Below are positions 1-8,315 of a DNA stretch of 64,000 bases, one piece after another. The position numbers and the translations under genes are program-made. The stretch comes from Geomonas silvestris (GTDB lineage: Bacteria; Desulfobacterota; Desulfuromonadia; Geobacterales; Geobacteraceae). Location of the stretch: NCBI RefSeq assembly GCF_014193515.1, contig NZ_BLXX01000002.1, forward strand, positions 434,001-498,000, in the 5' to 3' direction. Below the pieces are notes generated by a model. The model was not told where the DNA came from, ran no database searches, and saw only the letters and a list, made by a program, of their open reading frames with translations. Position 1 is the first letter of the stretch; the number at the start of each line of letters is the position of its first letter.

Positions 1-1
1 C

Positions 2-1102
2 CAGTGCGAGGCGCTCTGCGTGCGCGGCATGAAGGGGGAGTCGGTCGGCATCGGCTACCTGGAGCGCTACGTGGCCGACTGGGCCATGAACCATCCGGAC
101 CGGCTCCTGGTCGACCAGCGCGCACAGAAGACCGGTAAAACCGTTGCCGTGGTCGGCTGCGGCCCGGCAGGCCTCACCGCTGCCGGCGAACTGGCGCAGA
201 AGGGGCACGCAGTGACCATCTTCGAGGCGCTGCACGACACCGGCGGGGTGCTGCGCTACGGGATCCCCGAGTTCCGGCTTCCCAAGGAGATCATCGACCG
301 CGAGGTGGCCCACCTGATCGACTTGGGGGTCAGCATCGAGTGCAACGTGATCATCGGCAAGACGCTGACCATCGACGAGCTGCGCGAGGACTTCGACGCG
401 GTGTTCGTCGCCAACGGCGCAGGGCTCCCCACCATGCTGGGGATCCCCGGTGAGAACCTGAAGGGGGTCTACGCGGCCAATGAATTTCTGACCCGCGTGA
501 ACCTCATGGAGGCCGGACGGAAAGAGGACGCCTCGACGCCGATCATTAAGCGCAGCGAGGTCGCCGTCATCGGCGGCGGCAACACCGCCATGGACTGCGT
601 GAGGACCGCGCGCCGGCTGGGTGCCGAGCGCGCCATGATCGTCTACCGGCGCAGCGAAGCAGAGATGCCGGCCCGTGTCGAAGAGATCAAGCACGCTAAA
701 GAGGAAGGGGTCGAGTTCGTCATGCTGACCGCCCCGCTGGAGATCCTCGCCTCGGAAGATGGCTGGGTGCGGGCGCTTAAGTGCCAGAAGATGGAACTGG
801 GCCCTGCCGATGCCTCCGGGCGCCGCCGGCCGCAACCGATCGAGGGCTCGGAGTTCGAACTTTCGGCCGGTGTCATCATCAACGCGGTCGGCACCAACGC
901 CAACCCGCTTTTGACGGCTACTGCTCCGGAGCTGCAGTTGAACAAGTGGGGGAACATCGTGGCGAATGAGAACGGCGAGACCAGCATCCCCGGCGTCTTC
1001 GCCGGCGGCGACATCGTGAGGGGCGGCGCGACGGTCATCCTGGCGATGGGCGACGGGAAGAAGGCTGCGGCTGCTATTGATGAGTATTTGAAGACGAAGT
1101 AG
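2..1102 (+). CDS. gltA: NADPH-dependent glutamate synthase small-subunit family flavoprotein (5' truncated by window)
   Basis: FAD/NAD(P)H oxidoreductase of the GltD/SudA/NfnB family, which passes electrons from NADPH to glutamate synthase or between ferredoxin and NAD(P)H. The frame is open to the window edge, so the N-terminal Fe-S region is cut: the first visible residues are QCEALCVRG followed by GIGYLERYVADW, the usual end of that region. A Rossmann FAD motif (VVGCGPAGLTAAGEL) and a second nucleotide motif (VIGGGNTAMDC) follow, and the C-terminus has the FAD-contacting AGGDIVRGGATVILAMGDG. A GTG at 20 is internal and not the true start. A strong terminator follows. The name gltA follows common Geobacter annotation; NfnB/SudA is an equal alternative because the partner subunit lies outside the window. 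Confidence 0.85.
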   Translation, partial: QCEALCVRGMKGESVGIGYLERYVADWAMNHPDRLLVDQRAQKTGKTVAVVGCGPAGLTAAGELAQKGHAVTIFEALHDTGGVLRYGIPEFRLPKEIIDREVAHLIDLGVSIECNVIIGKTLTIDELREDFDAVFVANGAGLPTMLGIPGENLKGVYAANEFLTRVNLMEAGRKEDASTPIIKRSEVAVIGGGNTAMDCVRTARRLGAERAMIVYRRSEAEMPARVEEIKHAKEEGVEFVMLTAPLEILASEDGWVRALKCQKMELGPADASGRRRPQPIEGSEFELSAGVIINAVGTNANPLLTATAPELQLNKWGNIVANENGETSIPGVFAGGDIVRGGATVILAMGDGKKAAAAIDEYLKTK

Positions 1103-1129
1103 GGCCGGTTTTTTCAATTACCGACACGA

Positions 1130-1164
1130 GAGGCCTGGGCTAACTGCTCGGGCCTCTTTTTTTT
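1130..1164 (+). terminator. Rho-independent terminator of the gltA transcript
   Basis: An 11-bp stem (1130-1140 with 1146-1156, two G-U pairs) and a 5-nt loop are followed by eight Ts. It lies 28 bp after the gltA stop. Confidence 0.9.
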
Positions 1165-1335
1165 GCTCTCCACATCTTGGCGCTATCACGAGCTACCGGC
1201 TTCCCCCACCCCCCCGGCCCCCTCCCGCAAAGGGGCGTGGGAGGAACGGCGTCAAACGCTTCCGAGGGGTTAGCTTTGACCTTCTGCAGCAAACATTTTT
1301 TTTGGCGAGTGCCTGCAAAGTGCAAATCCACCATG

Positions 1336-1361
1336 TCCCCCCTTTATCAAAGTGGGGGACG
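1336..1361. repeat. C-tract/G-tract intergenic palindrome
   Basis: A run of Cs, CTTT-ATC-AAAG and a run of Gs fold into one long hairpin with a single mismatch. It has the look of a dispersed short palindromic element rather than a terminator, because no T-tract follows on either strand. Confidence 0.5.
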
Positions 1362-1468
1362 TGATGGCCTCGTCGGTGCTACGTGGCAACAGCAGGGGTG
1401 GTGGCACTGCCGGTTTTCCCCTGTCCCGCTTTTCAAAGCTAGTCCAGACACGTCCCGATTAACGGACA

Positions 1469-1603
1469 TGTAGGGGCGAATAATCATTCGCCCTGCACGC
1501 CGGCAGGCGTGTCGTACACGCCAGTACCACCTGACATCATGCTTCGGCCTTCGGCCGCCTCTCCCGTCCGGAGAGGTTGGGCGAATGATTATTCGCCCCT
1601 ACA
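1469..1603. repeat. Pair of inverted 25-bp palindromic repeats
   Basis: The 25-mer at 1469-1493 recurs exactly as its reverse complement at 1579-1603. Each copy is itself a hairpin: GGGCGAAT, a 4-nt loop, ATTCGCCC. The 85 bp between contain two smaller palindromes, one around 1506-1521. This is the architecture of REP/BIME-type or miniature mobile elements. No transposase is nearby. Confidence 0.8.
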
Positions 1604-1630
1604 AGGTCAGAAAGGCCGAGGGAGCCGTAA

Positions 1631-1660
1631 GGGGACAGGCACCTGGCGGTGCCAGTCCCC
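1631..1660. repeat. 30-bp hairpin element just downstream of the lysR-type gene
   Basis: Arms 1631-1643 and 1648-1660 pair over 13 positions with one mismatch around a TGGC loop. It lies 14 bp beyond the 3' end of the minus-strand regulator. No T-run follows on either strand, so it is either a structural repeat or an mRNA 3'-end protector. Confidence 0.6.
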
Positions 1661-1674
1661 CTCGATGTCTCATT

Positions 1675-2583
1675 CTAGGAGTGCTGCTGCGACAGCGGCT
1701 CTTCCGGGTTGAGCCAGTCGAGGAACGTTTGCAGTAGCTTGGTCGGCTCCGCTTGCCGGGTCAACAGGCGCAGGCTGCGTTTCAGATCGAGGGGGGACTC
1801 GATGCCTACCAGCCAGCCGTGCTCCAACTCGCGCTGTACCGCGATCCGCGACAGGCACCCTACCCCCAACCCCTCCTCGGCCGCCTTCTTGATGGCTTCG
1901 GTGTGCCCCAACTCCATGGCGATGGAAAAGTTGAGCCCCTGCCTCGCCATTGCTGCTTCGAAAATCTCCCGGGTGCCTGAACCTTTCTCCCGCATCAGCC
2001 AGTCTGCCTGCTCCAGTTGCTCTGCTGTGACCTTTCCCGCTTGCGCCCACGGGTGCTTCTCCCCTACCACCACGACAAGCTCGTCCTGCCTCCAGGTGCA
2101 GGCGTTCAGCGAACCATCATGCCCCGGCCCCTCGATGAGCCCCAGGTCGTACTCGCCGCTGACAACGGCGTTCTCTACCAGGTGGGCATTTGCTACCTGC
2201 AAGAGCACCTTGGCTCGCGGGTAGCAGGCTGAGAAACCGCCCACAACTGCGGGGAGCAGATAATTTCCTATGGTGGTGCTGGCTCCGACGGTGAGGACTC
2301 CGACCGGCTCGCCGAGAGAATCGTTGAGGAACTGGTCGATCTGGTGCACCTGCTGGATGACGTCGCGCGCCTGGGGGAGGATCGCCCTTCCCCGGTCGTT
2401 CAGGATCAAGCGCCTTCCCTGGCGCTCGAAAAGCGGCGCTCCCGCCAGCCGCTCGAGCTCGGCAATGGCCATACTCACCGCCGACTGGGTCAACAATAGC
2501 TCGCTGCTCGCCTGAGTTACGTGCCCGTAGCTCGCCACTTTCTCGAAGATTTCCAACTGCCTCAAGGTAAGGGTCACCGTCAC
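1675..2583 (-). CDS. yeiE: LysR-family transcriptional regulator, YeiE-like
   Basis: 302-aa LysR-type regulator. Winged HTH at about residues 5-65 (LRQLEIFEKVASYGHVTQAS, then TQSAVSMAIAELE), effector-binding domain at 95-295. It keeps stretches typical of E. coli YeiE: STTIGNYLLPAV, GSGTREI, and MELGHTEAIKKA followed by GLGVGCLSR. It is transcribed divergently from a yeiH homologue, the same pairing as in E. coli, so it most likely controls that transporter and its own gene. The first possible start is GTG at 2583; GTG at 2577 is an alternative because a GAGG lies 7 nt before it. The ligand cannot be read from the sequence; sulfur oxyanions are a guess from family literature. Confidence 0.85.
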   Translation of the reverse strand: MTVTLTLRQLEIFEKVASYGHVTQASSELLLTQSAVSMAIAELERLAGAPLFERQGRRLILNDRGRAILPQARDVIQQVHQIDQFLNDSLGEPVGVLTVGASTTIGNYLLPAVVGGFSACYPRAKVLLQVANAHLVENAVVSGEYDLGLIEGPGHDGSLNACTWRQDELVVVVGEKHPWAQAGKVTAEQLEQADWLMREKGSGTREIFEAAMARQGLNFSIAMELGHTEAIKKAAEEGLGVGCLSRIAVQRELEHGWLVGIESPLDLKRSLRLLTRQAEPTKLLQTFLDWLNPEEPLSQQHS

Positions 2584-2601
2584 ACCTCATAAATCCTACT
2601 G

Positions 2602-2612
2602 ATGCAATGCAT
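2602..2612. promoter_or_regulatory. Candidate LysR-type operator in the yeiE-yeiH divergent promoter region
   Basis: ATGCAATGCAT is an interrupted palindrome (ATGCA-N-TGCAT) in the roughly 100-bp AT-rich gap between the divergent regulator and transporter. A related TATGCAAT half lies near 2653. LysR proteins usually bind T-N11-A-type dyads at such positions. The assignment is by position and symmetry only. Confidence 0.4.
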
Positions 2613-2685
2613 GAATATTTCCAATTTTTATTTATATAGAAGCAGCCGTATTATGCAATCAGTTTCTTGAGTAATGGAGGGGAAA

Positions 2686-3615
2686 ATGCAACGGCAGATA
2701 GCGAAGATGGTAATGCTAGCGGGATTAGCGGTGAGCGCGCTTCCGGGGACTACCACAACCCTCGCCCTGGTCATGGGGACGGCAGTTGGACTTGTGCTGG
2801 GGAACCCCTGGCCCCAGCGCTCCTCTCTAGTGAGCCGGAACCTGCTGCAGATCTCGGTGGTGGGGCTCGGCTTCGGCATGAGCATGAAAGAAGTGGTGCA
2901 GACCGGACAGTCTTCGCTGGTTTTCAGTGTGGTCGGGATCAGCTTCACGCTGTTGGCTGGCTATCTGCTGGGTCGCGTTCTCAAGGTTGGCCCCAACACC
3001 TCGGCGCTCATCTCTGCCGGAACCGCGATCTGCGGCGGCAGCGCCATTGCCGCACTCGCTCCGGCTTTGAAGGCGAAGGACGAGGAGACCGCCGTTGCCC
3101 TGGCCACCGTCTTTACTCTCAACTCGGTGGCGCTCCTGCTTTTCCCGGTAATCGGCCACCTGTTGCAGCTGAGCCAGGCGACCTTCGGGACGTGGGCCGG
3201 GCTTGCCATCCACGATACCAGCAGTGTGGTCGGTGCCGCAGCTGCCTTTGGGAGCCAGGCGCTCGCTACCGGGACCACGGTGAAGCTCACCCGGGCCATC
3301 TGGATCACCCCGGTGGTACTGGCGGTCGCCGCCCTAAACGGAGCAGACCGGAAGCTGAAGGTGCCGCTGTTCATCATCGGGTTTGTACTGGCCGCGGCGC
3401 TGCGCAGCCTGGTGCCTCAGTACGGCGCGCTCTGGACGGGAGTGGCGGCGATCGCACGGCAGTGCCTGGTGGTGACGCTTTTCCTGGTGGGAGCTGGGTT
3501 GAGCCGGGAGGTGCTGGAAAAGGTAGGCCTGCGGCCCCTGGTGCAGGGGATCGTGCTGTGGGGGGTGGTGAGTGCGGCGACGCTTACGGCGCTGTTGCGG
3601 CTGGGTCTTGCCTGA
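2686..3615 (+). CDS. yeiH: YeiH/UPF0324 family membrane transporter (putative sulfate/sulfite exporter family)
   Basis: About 309 aa, hydrophobic throughout with roughly ten predicted membrane segments. Family motifs include GTAVGLVLGN near the N-terminus, GLGFGMSMKEV, SAGTAICGGSAIAALAP and HDTSSVVGAAAAFG. The family is annotated as putative sulfate exporters; the substrate is not proven by sequence. An upstream in-frame ATG at 2674 is possible, but GGAGGGG at 2676-2682 sits correctly before the ATG at 2686, so I chose that. It is divergent from the YeiE-like regulator. Its last 32 bp overlap the 3' end of the convergent GIY-YIG gene. Confidence 0.85.
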   Translation: MQRQIAKMVMLAGLAVSALPGTTTTLALVMGTAVGLVLGNPWPQRSSLVSRNLLQISVVGLGFGMSMKEVVQTGQSSLVFSVVGISFTLLAGYLLGRVLKVGPNTSALISAGTAICGGSAIAALAPALKAKDEETAVALATVFTLNSVALLLFPVIGHLLQLSQATFGTWAGLAIHDTSSVVGAAAAFGSQALATGTTVKLTRAIWITPVVLAVAALNGADRKLKVPLFIIGFVLAAALRSLVPQYGALWTGVAAIARQCLVVTLFLVGAGLSREVLEKVGLRPLVQGIVLWGVVSAATLTALLRLGLA

Positions 3616-3922
3616 CTGCGACCTCGCGAAGCAGCGGCGACCAGGAGAGAGCGAAATCGGGCCGGGAGAGGGAGTTGCTGGTCGAGGCGGGAAGCAGATC
3701 CTTTTCCGTCCGCCTCAGCCGTTTAATGGCAATTTCGCGCTTGCTCGCGCTGCTTCGATCGTGCCCTTCCTCCAGATAGAGGAGTTCGACGGGTTGGCGG
3801 CCCCGGAAGTACTTGGCACCCTTCCCCGTCGCATGCTCGCGCAGTCGCCGCTCGATGTCGGTGGTGATGCCGGTGTAGAGGGTGCCGTCGCTGCACCGTA
3901 TGAGGTAAACCAGCCAGTTCAT
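3584..3922 (-). CDS. GIY-YIG domain protein (YhbQ/UPF0213-like)
   Basis: About 112 aa. The first 80 residues are a compact GIY-YIG nuclease domain: WLVYLIRCSDGTLYTGIT, R at DIERRLREH, the AKYFRGRQPVELLYLE strand, and KREIAIKRLRRTEK. Such stand-alone proteins resemble the UvrC/homing-endonuclease catalytic module; their role is usually unknown, with nucleic-acid cleavage or repair proposed. The ATG at 3922 begins right at the domain; a GTG at 3964 would add 14 residues that do not look domain-like. The C-terminal 30 residues are low-complexity and overlap the convergent yeiH gene, so the end may be a recent extension. Confidence 0.75.
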   Translation of the reverse strand: MNWLVYLIRCSDGTLYTGITTDIERRLREHATGKGAKYFRGRQPVELLYLEEGHDRSSASKREIAIKRLRRTEKDLLPASTSNSLSRPDFALSWSPLLREVAVRQDPAATAP

Positions 3923-4061
3923 AGAGCACTCAGAGGTTTGGTTATGAGTTAAAGCTGCCTTCACCCGTGAAGTGGCGCATTCCCCCTCGCCCTGCCCCTC
4001 TTCCGCAGTGGGAGAGGGAACCTAGGGGAACGGCTTTCCAAAGGGCACTCGGGAAATGAAA

Positions 4062-4091
4062 AAAAAGGGCGGCCCTGGGGCCGCCCTTTTT
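4062..4091. terminator. Bidirectional intrinsic terminator downstream of hemE
   Basis: A 13-bp perfect stem (AAAAAGGGCGGCC and its complement) with a CTGG loop has an A-tract on one side and a T-tract on the other. It lies 18 bp beyond the hemE stop and works for the minus strand; it also fits plus-strand readthrough. Confidence 0.85.
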
Positions 4092-4108
4092 GGCTTCTTG
4101 CTTTTCGA

Positions 4109-5128
4109 CTACTTCTGGCTCAGGCGGTGTACGCAGTCGACCATGTAGATGGCGTTTTCGGGCGGGACGGTCGGCAGGATGCCGTGGCCCAGGTTGAAGA
4201 TGAGGCCCGGGCGGCCGGCGTTCTCGTCGAGGACGCGCTTAACTTCACGCTCGATAACCTCTTTCGGTGCGAAGAGCACGGTCGGATCGAGGTTGCCCTG
4301 GACGGCCATGTCGCCCAGGATGTCGCGGGCCTTGCCCAAGTTGATGTGCCAGTCGAGGCCCATGACGTCGCCGCCGGCCTCTTTCACGATGTCGAGCATG
4401 GTGCCGGCGCCCTTCACGAAGTGGATGACCGGAACGTTGGTGCGGTTCAGGCCGTTGATCAGGCGCTGGGTGTACGGCAGCACGTAACGCTCGTAGTCGG
4501 CCGGGGAGAGCATACCGCCCCAGGTGTCAAAGATCTGGATCGCCTGCGCGCCGGCTGCAATCTGGGCGTTCAGGTACTCCATGTCCATGGTGGTGATCTT
4601 TTCCATGAGGGCCGCGTAGATCTCGGGCTCGGCGTACATCATCTTCTTCAGCGCGGCGAAGTCCTTGGAACCCTTACCCTCGACCATGTAGCAGGCCAGG
4701 GTGAAGGGAGCGCCGCCGAAGCCGATGAGGGGCACCTTGGTGGCGAGCGCCTTGCGCAGCATCTTCACGGCGTCCAGCACGTAGGGGACGTCGGTTTCCA
4801 TTTTCGGGATCTTCAGCGCCTCGACGTCGGCCATAGTGCGGATCGGCTTTTCGAAGACCGGGCCCGGGACGAAGTCGAGTTTCATCCCCATCGGCTCGAT
4901 GGGGGTGAGGATGTCGGAGAAGAGGATCGCTGCGTCGACGCCCAGAATGTCTACCGGCTGCACGGTTACTTCGGTGGCCAGTTCCGGGGTCTTGCAGAGT
5001 TCGAGGAAGGTGCATTTGGAACGAACCCGCATGTAATCGGGGAGATAACGCCCAGCCTGACGCATCAGCCAGACCGGTACCACGTCAACCGGCTTCCCCC
5101 AACAGGCGTCCAAGAATCTTGTGTTCAT
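4109..5128 (-). CDS. hemE: Uroporphyrinogen III decarboxylase
   Basis: HemE removes four acetate carboxyls from uroporphyrinogen III to give coproporphyrinogen III. 339 aa, the normal family length. The N-terminal signature WLMRQAGRYLPDYM carries the conserved Arg residues, and ILFSDILTPIEPMG carries the conserved substrate-site Asp. The C-terminal FNLGHGILPTVPPENA is also typical. A perfect GAGGAGG ribosome site precedes the ATG. The radical SAM gene upstream is in the same orientation, and ferrochelatase lies at 58 kb, so the organism has a classical protoporphyrin route. It ends in a strong terminator. Confidence 0.95.
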   Translation of the reverse strand: MNTRFLDACWGKPVDVVPVWLMRQAGRYLPDYMRVRSKCTFLELCKTPELATEVTVQPVDILGVDAAILFSDILTPIEPMGMKLDFVPGPVFEKPIRTMADVEALKIPKMETDVPYVLDAVKMLRKALATKVPLIGFGGAPFTLACYMVEGKGSKDFAALKKMMYAEPEIYAALMEKITTMDMEYLNAQIAAGAQAIQIFDTWGGMLSPADYERYVLPYTQRLINGLNRTNVPVIHFVKGAGTMLDIVKEAGGDVMGLDWHINLGKARDILGDMAVQGNLDPTVLFAPKEVIEREVKRVLDENAGRPGLIFNLGHGILPTVPPENAIYMVDCVHRLSQK

Positions 5129-5223
5129 CGAATATCCTCCTCACTGAGTATTTTAAAGACATGGGACCGATCGGACGGAGCAGTCCGATCGGACGAATTG
5201 CAGCGGTGGGTTGATTTTTTTGC

Positions 5224-5249
5224 TCAACCTCAACCTTAACCTCAACCTG
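5224..5249. repeat. Short hexameric-type repeat tract (CAACCT/TAACCT units)
   Basis: Four consecutive units of the form (t)CAACC/TTAACC lie between the radical SAM stop and hemE. The same unit array recurs at 15565-15584 and, inverted, at 15643-15668, so this is a dispersed simple repeat. Confidence 0.6.
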
Positions 5250-5252
5250 CTG

Positions 5253-6332
5253 TTACTTGTTCCCCTCTTCGCGCTGGATGCGGATGGGGACGTAGTTGCA
5301 GAACGGTTCTTCTTCCATGTAGTCGCCGTGCACCGCATCGGCACGGGCCCGGCAGCCGCCGCAGACGTTCAGGTACTCGCACTGGCCGCACTTCCCTTTG
5401 TAGCTCTTGAAATCGCGCAGGTTCTGGAAGATCTCGGAGTTTTCCCAGAGCTCGCGGAACGGGGTCTGCTTGACGTTCCCCGCGGTGCGGTGGAAGTAGG
5501 AGCAGGGCTTCAGGTTGCCGAAGCAGTCGATGAGGCAGATGGTCTGGGCCGCGATGCACCCCTTGCCGCCGCCGGTGGAGAAGGTCAGCGAACGGCGCTC
5601 GAACTTGGCACCTTCGGCCTTGGCCTTCTGCGGCACGATGCGGTAGTAATGCGGCGCGCAGGTCGGACGCATCAGGATGTCGTCCTCCATCTTCTCCTGC
5701 TGGTAGTGCCAGTCGAGGATCTCTTCGTAATCCTCTTTGGAGATCAGCTCGTTCATGATCTCCTCGCCGCGGCCGGTCGGGACGATCATGAACATGTACC
5801 AGGCGGTGGCACCGAGCCCTTTCGCCACCTTGAAGGTGTTGGCGATGTCGTGCTGGTTACGCTTGGTGAAGGAGGAGTTGACCAGGAACTTCTGGCCGTG
5901 CTTCCGGAAAAGACCGGCGGCACGCACCACGCCCTCGAAAGAGCCCGGGCACTGCCGGAAGTTGTCGTGCACCTCGGCGGTGGAACCGTCCAGGGAGAGC
6001 GACACCATCTTGATATCGGCCTTCTTCATGTTCTCGCAGACTTCGTCGGTGACCAGCGCGCCGTTGGTGGCCATGCACATCCTGAGGCCGAGCGAGGTGC
6101 CGTAGGCGGCCAGCTCGAAGATGTCGGGACGCATGAGCGGCTCACCGCCGGAGAGCACCACCACCGGCTTGGAGAACTCGGAGATCTCCTTCAGCAGGTT
6201 CTTCCCTTCTTCCGTGGTGAAATCACCTTCGGAGGAGGTCAGCTCGGACGAGCAGCGGCAGTGCACGCATTTGAGGTTGCAGCGCTGGGTGGTCTCCCAG
6301 GCGATCCATTTGGGTACGAACTCTTCAGCCAT
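5253..6332 (-). CDS. Radical SAM/SPASM protein of the AhbC/AhbD/NirJ heme-biosynthesis group
   Basis: 359 aa. The N-terminal radical SAM cluster motif is CNLKCVHC (residues 18-25), followed by [13 protein letters not shown]. The C-terminal SPASM region carries several cysteines and ends [19 protein letters not shown] then EEEPFCNY, the form seen in heme/heme-d1 enzymes (AhbC deacetylase, AhbD decarboxylase, NirJ). The neighbour hemE supports a tetrapyrrole role. The exact reaction is not decided by sequence: it could be an AhbC-like deacetylase, a coproheme decarboxylase or a PqqE-like peptide enzyme. No peptide substrate gene is evident beside it. The start has GGAGA nine bases upstream. Confidence 0.8.
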   Translation of the reverse strand: MAEEFVPKWIAWETTQRCNLKCVHCRCSSELTSSEGDFTTEEGKNLLKEISEFSKPVVVLSGGEPLMRPDIFELAAYGTSLGLRMCMATNGALVTDEVCENMKKADIKMVSLSLDGSTAEVHDNFRQCPGSFEGVVRAAGLFRKHGQKFLVNSSFTKRNQHDIANTFKVAKGLGATAWYMFMIVPTGRGEEIMNELISKEDYEEILDWHYQQEKMEDDILMRPTCAPHYYRIVPQKAKAEGAKFERRSLTFSTGGGKGCIAAQTICLIDCFGNLKPCSYFHRTAGNVKQTPFRELWENSEIFQNLRDFKSYKGKCGQCEYLNVCGGCRARADAVHGDYMEEEPFCNYVPIRIQREEGNK

Positions 6333-6556
6333 GATGTCTCCAATCTGACCTGGAAAGCGTTATGTGCGGTGGGAGGTTCATCGGCTTCGGGGGGGAACGG
6401 GTATTCTCACCAAAAGTGACGTAAGCTCAGAAGCGACAGAACGCTTGGGTTACCGTGATCCCCTATGACGGCACTCCACGGTATCCAGGAGGAAAAAGGT
6501 TAGGGGAAACAGCCAAACTTTACTATGAAAGGGAAGTTAAACTCAAGAACAATCGC

Positions 6557-7312
6557 CTACTCTGCCATCTTGCGGTTAAAGGTATACACAGCAAGGACGA
6601 AGCAGATGCCGGCTGTGAGTACCAGGTTGGCCAGATAGAGCGGCGGAACGGCACCAAAAAGCAAGGCGTCCCGGGCTCCTTCAAAGACGGCGGTGGTCGG
6701 CAAAAGCCGGACTGCGGGTAGGATGGAAGCAGGATACGAGGTAAGCGGAAAGAAGATCCCGGCCATGAAGATGAGCGGTACGATGACCACCGACTGCACC
6801 CGCCCGATGTTTTCGGGCTTGTCGATAATGGTGCCGCACATGGTCCCCAGGCAGGAGAAGGTCATGGAGGCGAGCGCCAGGCAGAGCAGATAGGCCGGCA
6901 GGTGGCTGAAGTCGATGCGAAACGGGGTGAGCACGAGGATCACCAGGAAGACCACGGTTCCCTTGATGGCGCCCTGGCTGAACCCGGAGAAGATCTTGCC
7001 GATGACGATGTCGTAGGCCGTGACGGGGGTGACCCGGTACTCCTCGATGGTGCGCTGCACCCGACGGTGGAACCACATGCTCCAGGAACTCTCGTCGAAG
7101 GCGGCGTTCACCGCGGTCATGGAGATGAGGCCGGGCGCGATGAAAAGCGGATACGGGATGCCCCCCACGTCGGAGATGTACCCCTTGAGGCCGAAACCGA
7201 AGGCCAGATACAGGGTGAGCGGGTAGGCGATCACCGAGATGAGCTCGGAGATGATGCTGCGCCTGAGCACCAGCATGTCCCTGCCCCAGATTGAGAAGGC
7301 TCCGCGCAACAT
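6557..7312 (-). CDS. ABC-2 type transporter permease
   Basis: About 251 aa with six predicted membrane spans. The cytoplasmic loop RRVQRTIEEYRVTPVTAYDIVIGK and the later GIFFPLTSYPASILPAVRLLPTTAVFEGAR are typical of DrrB/NodJ-type ABC-2 permeases that export lipids, drugs or polysaccharides. Its ATG lies two bases after the stop of the ATPase gene, so the two are translationally coupled. A longer in-frame reading upstream would run across the ATPase gene and is not real. Substrate unknown. Confidence 0.85.
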   Translation of the reverse strand: MLRGAFSIWGRDMLVLRRSIISELISVIAYPLTLYLAFGFGLKGYISDVGGIPYPLFIAPGLISMTAVNAAFDESSWSMWFHRRVQRTIEEYRVTPVTAYDIVIGKIFSGFSQGAIKGTVVFLVILVLTPFRIDFSHLPAYLLCLALASMTFSCLGTMCGTIIDKPENIGRVQSVVIVPLIFMAGIFFPLTSYPASILPAVRLLPTTAVFEGARDALLFGAVPPLYLANLVLTAGICFVLAVYTFNRKMAE

Positions 7313-7314
7313 GG

Positions 7315-8241
7315 CTACTCCCTCACCTTCTCGCCGGTCAGCGCGATGAAGACGTCCTCGAGGCTCGGCTCCTTGAGGCAGATCTTGCGGATCTGGCCGC
7401 CCACGGCGGAGTCCAAAAGCGGCTTCAGGGCGTCCTCTCCGGAGAGGGTGAGCCGGAAGGTCGTACCGTCCTGCTCCACGGAACGCACGAAGGAAAGCCC
7501 CTCGAGGATCTCCCGGAACCCGCCGGCGTCGCCGCGGAAATCGACCTCGTAGGTGTGGGCGCGCGAGAAGGCGTCTTTCAACTGGACGGCACTGCCGTCG
7601 GCCAGGCTCTCGCCGTGGTCCATGATCATGATCCGGTCGCACAGCGCGTCGGCCTCGTCCATGTAGTGGGTGGTGAGAAAGACGGTCATGGTGTGGCGCA
7701 GGCGGCGGATGTGCTCCCAAAGGGCCCGGCGCGACTGCGGGTCGAGGCCGGTGGTCGGCTCGTCCAGGAAAAGGACCCGCGGCTCGTGCACCAGGGCGCG
7801 CGCCACCACCAGGCGCCGCTGCATGCCGCCCGAGAAGGTGTCGGGAAAGTCGTGCTGGCGCCCGGCGAGCCCGGTCATCTCTAAAAGCTCGTCGATGCGC
7901 GGGTTGTAGTCGGCGGGCTTCATGCCGTGCAGCCGGCCGTGCAGGATCAGGTTCTCGCGGGCGGTTAGGTAGCGGTCCAGGTTGTTTTCCTGGGGGACCA
8001 CGCCGATGAGTCGCCTGACCTCCTTGCCTGCCGCGAGAACGCTGAACCCTTCGACGAAGGCGTCCCCGGAGCTCGGGCGCATCAGGGTGGTGAGGATCTT
8101 GATGAGGGTGGTCTTCCCCGCGCCGTTGGGGCCTAAAAGCCCGAAGACCGTGCCGCGCTCCACCTCGAGCGAGAAACGGTCCACGGCGGTGAAGCTGCCG
8201 TAGCTCTTGGTGATCTGGTTGAGGGTGACGGCTGAGGGCAT
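7315..8241 (-). CDS. ABC transporter ATP-binding protein (DrrA/NodI type)
   Basis: About 308 aa. Walker A LLGPNGAGKTTLIK, Q-loop VVPQENNLD, signature FSGGMQRRLVVARALVHEP, Walker B VLFLDEPTTGLD, and the H-loop at LTTHYMDEADALCDRI. The C-terminal 90 residues are the extra domain common in DrrA-like subunits. It pairs with the adjacent ABC-2 permease. I placed the start at ATG 8241, where homology begins; the ribosome site there is weak. The gene follows the last of four kinase genes by 74 bp, which suggests export coupled to the sensory cluster or simple co-transcription. Confidence 0.85.
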   Translation of the reverse strand: MPSAVTLNQITKSYGSFTAVDRFSLEVERGTVFGLLGPNGAGKTTLIKILTTLMRPSSGDAFVEGFSVLAAGKEVRRLIGVVPQENNLDRYLTARENLILHGRLHGMKPADYNPRIDELLEMTGLAGRQHDFPDTFSGGMQRRLVVARALVHEPRVLFLDEPTTGLDPQSRRALWEHIRRLRHTMTVFLTTHYMDEADALCDRIMIMDHGESLADGSAVQLKDAFSRAHTYEVDFRGDAGGFREILEGLSFVRSVEQDGTTFRLTLSGEDALKPLLDSAVGGQIRKICLKEPSLEDVFIALTGEKVRE

Positions 8242-8315
8242 AGGCTGGTGCTCACAAGGGAGGTAAAGGACGCAACGGACCTCAGGGACGAAAGGGAACC
8301 AGGATGAACCAGCTA

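Larger units (their letters stand above)
1165..1674. other. Gene-free convergent intergenic region rich in palindromic repeats
   Basis: This lies between the convergent gltA and lysR-type genes. I see no credible gene. It holds at least four palindromic elements: a C-rich/G-rich pair near 1201-1245, a stem around 1336-1361, the inverted pair 1469-1603, and the hairpin 1631-1660. The short reading frames here run across these repeats and have no ribosome site. Confidence 0.7.

Noticed and set aside
1177-1473. 98-codon frame in the gltA-yeiE gap
   Set aside because: It reads straight through palindromic repeats (Pro/Gly-rich translation) with no ribosome site.
6455-6721. 88-codon plus frame after the radical SAM promoter region
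   Set aside because: It runs antisense into the ABC permease gene and has no family features.
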